Source: Sporobacter sp942492735 (GTDB lineage: Bacteria; Bacillota; Clostridia; Oscillospirales; Oscillospiraceae). Taken from it: DNA of 64,000 nt. The position numbers were made by a program, and so were the translations under genes. This document shows positions 58,999 to 64,000 of the stretch, piece by piece (within the stretch, counting starts at the first letter, position 1; the number at the start of each line of letters is the position of its first letter). The notes beneath the pieces are model-generated. The model saw only the letters and a program-made list of their open reading frames with translations, was not told the DNA's origin and made no database searches. The DNA lies in NCBI GenBank assembly GCA_942492735.1, contig OW818648.1, positions 3,782,001 through 3,846,000 of the forward strand, given 5' to 3'.

Positions 58999-61304
58999 AT
59001 GTATCTTTGCTCAAACACATCTGCTGGTACAGGTCGTCCAAGAAGATATCCTTGCACCTGGTCACAGCCCAGTTCAACTAATATATCGAGTTGTTCCTGT
59101 TTCTCAACGCCCTCTGCAATCGTTAGAATACCGGATGCGTGGGCCATATTGATTGCCGCGCGAACAACATGGGTACCGCCGAGGTCATATGGCGAAATGT
59201 TGTCTATAAGCGACTTATCGATTTTCAGCCTGTCAAACGGGTATTTATTGAGATAACCTAGAGCGGAGTATCCGGAACCGAAATCGTCAATAGAGACTGA
59301 TATCCCAAGTTCTCTGAAAACCGTAAATACTTCATCAAGATTATCATTACTGTTAATCATGACACTTTCCGTTATTTCAGCATCTATCCACGCGGGTTTT
59401 ATATCACTGCCCGAAAACAGTGCTTTAACAAGGTCAATAAACCCTTTATCGTTGAATTGCTTTGGTGAGATATTGAAGCCAATCTTGAGCGGTACAGAAT
59501 ACTGGTTGTTCCACGATATTGACTGTTTTATCGCTTCTTGCATCACCCACTTCCCGATCTTAAAAATATAGTCGAATTGCTCGGCGATGGGTATAAAGAC
59601 GTTCGGCGGGATATACCCGTGCTCGGGATTCTTCCAGCGGATGAGCGCCTCGGCACCTATCAACTTTTTTTCCGGCAGAGAATACTGCGGCTGATAGAAA
59701 AGCTCAAAATCCTTCTCAACGTCAATCTGTTGCAGCAGTACTTCAATTTCGGCAGTCTTCCTGAAGTCCTCCGTCATAAAAGCATCGTAAAATAGGTATC
59801 TGTTGTACCCCTGTGACTTGGCCCGATGCATGGCGATATCGGCATTTTGCATCAGTGCTTTCCCGTCGCATATATTTGCCTCAGCAAGAGCGATCCCTAT
59901 ACTCAACGTGAGATTCAACGAACGGTCTTCGATGTTAACGGTCTGCCCGCAGAAATCGATGATTTGGGCGCAGTAATCCTCAACATCCTTCTTCGTGTAT
60001 TTGCCGGTGAACATGAAGGCGAACTCATCACCGCCCAGTCTGGCGATGGTGGCTCCGTAATTATTCCACTCGATCATTCTATATGACAGGTCAATCAGAA
60101 CCTTATCGCCCACATCATGGCCGTACGAGTCGTTTATGGTTTTGAAGCGGTCCAGATCAATAATCAAGAGTGCCGTCAGATCGCTGGCGCACATGCTCTT
60201 GAGGGTATCATCCAGGCAGTTCATGAAGTAGCGTCTGTTGAAGAGCGTTGTCAGCGTGTCCTGGTTGGCCAGGAACGTCAGCTCTTTGACCTGCTCAGCG
60301 ACGCGCTGTTCAAGAACCTTATTATGATTCTTCAGCAGTGCCTCCTTTTCCAGCGAAACCTGGATATACTTACAAGAAGCCCAGTAGAGGAAAATCGGCA
60401 CCGCAAAGGCGAGGAGCTCTTTAAACCCAACCCGGACGCCACCCACGCCGGCCATGGAAAACAGAACAGCAAATAGTGGATATACCAGTAGGTAAACCCA
60501 CCGCATCCGTCCGCCCGAGTTTGTGACAACCGCAAGGTCATACACTGTGCTTTTCTTGTAGGTCATCCACAAAGCGCCGAAAGCAATGATAACCAGTGAC
60601 AGGATGTACAGAACATCATTTAGAGAATTAGGGAAATATAAGCCGCTGATATAAAGGTAGTAATAGAGCATATCCACGAGCGCGAACAGAACCAACCCGA
60701 ATGAAATTATCCGCATAAAGATTGGGATTTTGCCGGAGCGTATCGACAAAAACCATGAGAATACGCTGATACATACGAGGATGTCTGTGATGATTGATAA
60801 AACGCTTGTAAAGTCTGAAGCCAGCAGGGTAACCAGCATCGTGATGTCCTGATGTAAAAAGACAATCCAGAACAGCACAATGGTCATAAACCCGCTGATG
60901 ATCAAATCAATGCTAAACTGCATGAGATCCCATTTGCGGAACTGCTCTTTGGCGAAATAGATCAGTGAGGCTAAGAAAAAGCAGTTTGGCAGAACGTATA
61001 AAGTCCAGAGAACGGGGCTGTCCTCCGGCGCTCCTCCAGCAAAGCTTAGTATCGCCCATATTGTGTCGGCGATCCCCCACGCAACACAGGCGAGCGCATA
61101 TAAAAGCAGCGTCACGCTCACTTTGACCGTGCGGTCTGATCTCAGATAGCTGAAACACAAAATTCCCGCTGCGGCAAAAGCATTGATCGGCGATAGAATA
61201 TTGCCGCAGTTATCGAGTCGAAATAGCGTGACCACACAATATGCTATCAGGAGGGCAGCTAACGCAGCTGTCTTTTTTATAAAGTTACCTTTGACGTTCG
61301 ACAT
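58989..61304 (-). CDS. Membrane GGDEF-EAL protein (c-di-GMP signalling)
   Basis: A 771-residue protein: eight to nine membrane helices (about 10-320), a short coiled coil (HNKVLEQRVAEQVKELTF), GGDEF with RLGGDEFAFMF, and EAL. The RxxD inhibitory site is absent (NNYG). The EAL catalytic set is complete: EALIRW, FNISPKQF, AEITES, IDDFGSGYSAL, DRLKIDKSLI, IAEGVEK and QVQGYLLGRP. It is probably an active phosphodiesterase with possible synthase activity. Same class as the 25534-27942 protein but without GAF. Confidence 0.93.
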   Translation of the reverse strand: MSNVKGNFIKKTAALAALLIAYCVVTLFRLDNCGNILSPINAFAAAGILCFSYLRSDRTVKVSVTLLLYALACVAWGIADTIWAILSFAGGAPEDSPVLWTLYVLPNCFFLASLIYFAKEQFRKWDLMQFSIDLIISGFMTIVLFWIVFLHQDITMLVTLLASDFTSVLSIITDILVCISVFSWFLSIRSGKIPIFMRIISFGLVLFALVDMLYYYLYISGLYFPNSLNDVLYILSLVIIAFGALWMTYKKSTVYDLAVVTNSGGRMRWVYLLVYPLFAVLFSMAGVGGVRVGFKELLAFAVPIFLYWASCKYIQVSLEKEALLKNHNKVLEQRVAEQVKELTFLANQDTLTTLFNRRYFMNCLDDTLKSMCASDLTALLIIDLDRFKTINDSYGHDVGDKVLIDLSYRMIEWNNYGATIARLGGDEFAFMFTGKYTKKDVEDYCAQIIDFCGQTVNIEDRSLNLTLSIGIALAEANICDGKALMQNADIAMHRAKSQGYNRYLFYDAFMTEDFRKTAEIEVLLQQIDVEKDFELFYQPQYSLPEKKLIGAEALIRWKNPEHGYIPPNVFIPIAEQFDYIFKIGKWVMQEAIKQSISWNNQYSVPLKIGFNISPKQFNDKGFIDLVKALFSGSDIKPAWIDAEITESVMINSNDNLDEVFTVFRELGISVSIDDFGSGYSALGYLNKYPFDRLKIDKSLIDNISPYDLGGTHVVRAAINMAHASGILTIAEGVEKQEQLDILVELGCDQVQGYLLGRPVPADVFEQRYIKN

Positions 61305-61408
61305 AAGCCGCTTCCCCTTCTGGACACGCTCAACCGTTTCCGAATAAACTCAATATAATAATTCATCGTACTTTTTTGGCTCAAGTTAACCCTGATTGGT
61401 ATAAAAGA

Positions 61409-61467
61409 TAAGACAAGGAGACGGCAGCGTCTTTTATACAAGACGCGTGAACCGTCCCCTTGTCTTA
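61409..61467. repeat. AAGACAAGG...CCTTGTCTT repeat at a stop codon
   Basis: Ends AAGACAAGG and CCTTGTCTT enclose GACGG/CCGTC and CGTCTT/AAGACG. The right end supplies the TAA of the exported-protein gene. Related to 36752-36778 by the CCGTCCCCTTG phrase. Confidence 0.65.
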
Positions 61468-62859
61468 CTGCTTGTGTTCCAGGGTCTTTTCGGTGCCTTC
61501 CCAGTACTTCCAGATTTTCTTGTCCCAGCCGACGCTCAGGCTTCCGGAGCCGCTGAAGTTTTGCGAGAAGTCAAACTCGGGAGCCTTCCCGGTGAGCTCG
61601 GCATTGACGCTGATCAGCTTAAGGTCCTCTTCTGATGCCGAGAACTCATACGTGAATTTGCCGCCGTTCGTGACGAGGCCGGCGGGTGTATTAACAGTCA
61701 TGGTCACCGCCAGCCCCGAGATAACGACATCTGTTGTATCGTTTTGCTCATCGAGAGAAATTGAAATGTCGCCCGATTGCTGGATTGTCGCTGTGCAGGT
61801 CCCCGATATGGTACGGCTGATGTACACGGAGCCCTGGGAGGCCACTTGGAATGACTCCTTATAGCCCTTCGCCCGCACTCTGGCGATGGCTTCTGCGATT
61901 GGCGTCATGTTTTTCACAGCTTCATTGAACCTTGACTTAAAGCTGCTCATGTCATTCTCCGCCGTGATGGAGAAGGTGCCCTTGTACTCTCCGGCCACGC
62001 TGCCAAATTCGTTGGTCGAGCGCTGCGTCATTTGCATATCGAGAGACCAGTTCTGAAAATTGCTGTCTACGCCGAAGAATGTGAAGTTCTTTCCATCCAT
62101 GGCTTGACTGAAATCAATGATCCAGCCCTTTTCGTCGCTTTTCTGCTTAAACGCGTCGATCTTTTCCTGGAGCGCGTAATAAAAATCGTTTAAAAGTCTT
62201 TTGGCGTTGGCGCCATCGGCGATATCGGTCCACTTTTGCTGGGTACGGTCTTGCTCATTCATCATCATTTCGCAGAACTGCTGGATCGCTGTCAGCTTGC
62301 CGATCCATTCGTTTGCTTTGTTGACATTTTCGCCAATTTCTCCGGCACCGTCGACAAATCCGGTAGCCGTTTCTTTAACCCAGTCGGTCATGGAGCCTTC
62401 CAGCATTGCTGCCGACGCCGTGCCGATATCGTCCCAGCTCTTGCTTTTCATATAGGTGTCGACCACCTTGAGGACAGCCACGACATTACCCGCCTGCGGC
62501 ACTACCCCCGCGCTCGTCATCAGATTTTCCTTGATCCGATCAATATCTGCCTGCGTGAACTCCGAGGCCTTCTTGGCCTTATCGACCTTGCGGTGGGCTT
62601 CCACGATATCAAGCTCCGTGAGGCCCTTGAGTTTCAAGGTCTCCTGTACAAGCTTGTTGATCTCCTCCTTGGAAAAAGGATACTCCTGCCGGACCACACC
62701 TTCTATGCTGATGCTTCCGAACTTAAAAACAAGCGGTTCGGTGCCGGAGCTGAATTTGACCCTTGACAGGTCGACCCCAGACGCGGCGCGTGCGCTAGTG
62801 GGCAAAATTAGGACCAGCAGGACAGATGCCAGCAGCAGGGCGCCTATTTTTTTAATCAT
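61465..62859 (-). CDS. Exported protein of unknown function
   Basis: A 464-residue secreted protein: signal peptide (cleavage near ARAAS), a helical part (about 60-270, rich in Lys/Glu/Asp), then a beta-rich part with several Thr/Ser-rich strands (GTFSITAEND, GTCTATIQQSGDISISL). I recognise no family. It lies downstream of a TPR-type lipoprotein gene (44-nt gap with a hairpin) and is probably in the same operon. Confidence 0.82.
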   Translation of the reverse strand: MIKKIGALLLASVLLVLILPTSARAASGVDLSRVKFSSGTEPLVFKFGSISIEGVVRQEYPFSKEEINKLVQETLKLKGLTELDIVEAHRKVDKAKKASEFTQADIDRIKENLMTSAGVVPQAGNVVAVLKVVDTYMKSKSWDDIGTASAAMLEGSMTDWVKETATGFVDGAGEIGENVNKANEWIGKLTAIQQFCEMMMNEQDRTQQKWTDIADGANAKRLLNDFYYALQEKIDAFKQKSDEKGWIIDFSQAMDGKNFTFFGVDSNFQNWSLDMQMTQRSTNEFGSVAGEYKGTFSITAENDMSSFKSRFNEAVKNMTPIAEAIARVRAKGYKESFQVASQGSVYISRTISGTCTATIQQSGDISISLDEQNDTTDVVISGLAVTMTVNTPAGLVTNGGKFTYEFSASEEDLKLISVNAELTGKAPEFDFSQNFSGSGSLSVGWDKKIWKYWEGTEKTLEHKQ

Positions 62860-62877
62860 TTACACCATTCCTTTCAC

Positions 62878-62906
62878 AAGAATGAAAGATTTATCTTTCA
62901 TTCTTA
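62878..62906 (-). terminator. Hairpin at the 3' end of the TPR lipoprotein gene
   Basis: AAGAATGAAAGAT pairs with ATCTTTCATTCTT around TT; the TAA stop (62904-62906) is at its edge. No strong T-run, so it may be a processing or partial-termination site inside the operon. Confidence 0.55.
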
Positions 62907-63758
62907 CGCCTCCCCGCTCAGTATCTCAGCAAGCCCGCCGAGGCCCTCATGCTCGGGATCGACAAACAAGCCCTCATTAACATAATAAAATGTTTTGTCG
63001 ATATCGTTCATATAGAAATGCATCAGCGCACAGCCGACGAAATTATCTCCTTCAAAAGGATTGACTGCCAGCGCGGCTTCGTAATACCGAAGTGCGCCGC
63101 GATAGTCCGTCTCGCTGGCAGCGAGCTTCTCCTTGGCCAGGGTGCGCAGATACTCATCACTGAAGTTGAGCTCATAGCGCCCAATTTTCGATTTTTCAGG
63201 CTTATAGACGGCATAGATCTGATCCTCGAGCGATATCAGCTTTTTTTTCAATGCTTTAAGCTCGCTAACGGACATGATCTCCAGAACCACAAGAGCCTCA
63301 CCGTTCTCCGCCGAAAAAGCCGGATTTATCAGTGCTTTTTCGTAGCATGCCTGAGCGTAGCCGTTCTCTGCCTCGGCGTTGTAGACAAGACCTTCGAAAT
63401 AATACGGATAGGGCGAAGCGTAATTCATTGCCGCGATCTCATCCCAGTTGTCCGGGCGCCCGCCGGCGATCTCCTCCAGCGTTTTCCCCTCACCCTTCAT
63501 ATAGAGCAGACAGTCGACGCACAGGCGCATCGCTGAGACGGAAGCCCCCGCCCAGCCGTAAGCGTAATCCGCCTGCAGCGTCAGGCCAAGCTCGGTGTAT
63601 TCGCCGCCCTGCTCGTAGAATTTTGCAAAGCCGTCGATATAAGCGCCTGCTATTTTCGCAGAGCCCGATGGTCCTGGGATACAGCCGGCAAGCGACACGA
63701 CCAGAAGAAGGCATAGAGCCATGCTCCCAAGGCGCTTCGGCAGGTGTTTATCTGACAT
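62904..63758 (-). CDS. TPR-like lipoprotein
   Basis: A 284-residue lipoprotein: lipobox SLAGC (C26), then helices with a tetratricopeptide pattern (YFEGLVYNAEAENGYAQACY, YRGALRYYEAALAVNPFEGD and the following FVGCALMHFYMNDIDKTFYY). TPR-type surface proteins mediate protein contacts. It lies between an exported protein gene and the partial gene at the window edge, on the same strand. Confidence 0.85.
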   Translation of the reverse strand: MSDKHLPKRLGSMALCLLLVVSLAGCIPGPSGSAKIAGAYIDGFAKFYEQGGEYTELGLTLQADYAYGWAGASVSAMRLCVDCLLYMKGEGKTLEEIAGGRPDNWDEIAAMNYASPYPYYFEGLVYNAEAENGYAQACYEKALINPAFSAENGEALVVLEIMSVSELKALKKKLISLEDQIYAVYKPEKSKIGRYELNFSDEYLRTLAKEKLAASETDYRGALRYYEAALAVNPFEGDNFVGCALMHFYMNDIDKTFYYVNEGLFVDPEHEGLGGLAEILSGEA

Positions 63759-63795
63759 TTCCCATCACATCCTTCCGTATTTAATATATATTTAT

Positions 63796-64000
63796 TTATT
63801 TGTTGTCCTGTACCTGAGCCTTGGCGTCCATGATGTCTTCGAGCGCAGCCTGCTGCTCCTCATCCTTCACGACACCCTCTGAAGCGCTGACCATCGTCAG
63901 AAACCGTCCGTTTACGACCGCGATGTTATACCCCGCCTCGTTGATCATATCCGCGTAATACTGCGCGCCTTCCGGCGTCTCGAATTCCATCACGGGTATA
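63796..64000 (-). CDS. Partial gene running off the right edge
   Basis: The frame is open from the window end, so only the C-terminal 68 residues or so are visible (ending DIMDAKAQVQDNK). The stretch FETPEGAQYYADMINEAGYN looks like the end of a soluble domain. No family recognised. The same strand and a 37-nt gap to the TPR lipoprotein gene suggest one operon. Confidence 0.6.
   Translation of the reverse strand, partial: IPVMEFETPEGAQYYADMINEAGYNIAVVNGRFLTMVSASEGVVKDEEQQAALEDIMDAKAQVQDNK

Noticed and set aside
13804..61304. Cyclic-di-GMP (GEMM) riboswitches expected with many GGDEF genes
   Set aside because: I read the leaders of the five genes and of mscL and LysM-CAP and found no GEMM core; a covariance search would settle it.
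1064..61467. CRISPR array
   Set aside because: The repeats are scattered, palindromic and unequal, with no regular spacers and no cas genes.

Overview
The window reads as a chromosomal segment of an anaerobic, mid-GC member of the Bacillota, most likely a Clostridia (Oscillospirales-like) bacterium. This is inferred from strong GGAGG-type ribosome binding sites, many TTG starts, a PerR plus reverse-rubrerythrin pair, VanW/VanY wall proteins, families typical of Clostridia (DUF975, DUF1015, DUF2974, DUF2087, FmdE), and intergenic repeats of kinds common in that class. There are about 65 protein genes and one tRNA (Leu, UAA). I see no rRNA, CRISPR array, complete insertion sequence or prophage.

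Layout. 1-9.3 kb: end of a DHA2-type drug exporter, then an envelope block with VanW, VanY and a two-component system (response regulator, kinase and a coupled exported protein). Divergent from these lie a PstS-like lipoprotein and a WG-repeat lipoprotein. 9.3-19.4 kb: a zinc-ribbon/propeller membrane protein, an MFS carrier, a GGDEF+HD-GYP protein, a lone holin, the perR-rubrerythrin operon and a second PAS-GGDEF-HD-GYP protein. 19.5-31.8 kb: a possible nuclease/winged-helix protein, a nucleoside deaminase, a nitroreductase, two Q-rich membrane proteins, a DUF975 protein, paired ABM monooxygenases, a GAF-GGDEF-EAL protein, a LysM-CAP protein, a DUF2974 hydrolase and a TspO-like protein. 31.8-41.6 kb: an SDR, a LuxR-type/DUF2087 regulator, a REC-GGDDF protein, a YdeI-like protein, a Bax inhibitor-1 protein, a lipoprotein, the MntH manganese transporter and a phospholipase-C-like protein. 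41.6-51.6 kb: a compact minus-strand operon (Fe-S protein, GNAT, M24 peptidase, DUF5661), a TetR regulator, a glycerol-dehydrogenase-family enzyme, glutamate racemase, a DUF1015/homocysteine methyltransferase pair and a cytidylate-kinase-like protein. 51.7-64 kb: a duplicated-domain membrane protein, PrmA, a stalk-domain protein with a GlmU-like nucleotidyltransferase, tRNA-Leu, FmdE, MscL, a DUF1508 protein, a GGDEF-EAL protein and an exported/lipoprotein cluster running off the right edge.

How parts fit. Five GGDEF-type proteins (two with HD-GYP, two with EAL, one degenerate receiver-linked) make cyclic-di-GMP signalling prominent. Many products act at the envelope: wall hydrolases, lipoproteins, stalk and LysM proteins, a mechanosensitive channel.

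The least expected signal is the intergenic DNA. A family of paired-hairpin elements shares TGTAGGG/CCCTACA-type ends but carries different hairpin arms; one member has 27-bp perfect terminal repeats, one seems chimeric, and two are inside-out. Other repeat classes include a dRS3-like ATTCCCGC repeat and a 208-bp nested element. Several repeats or hairpins sit on, and even supply, the stop codons of neighbouring genes. The kinase gene appears to start at an ATT codon.
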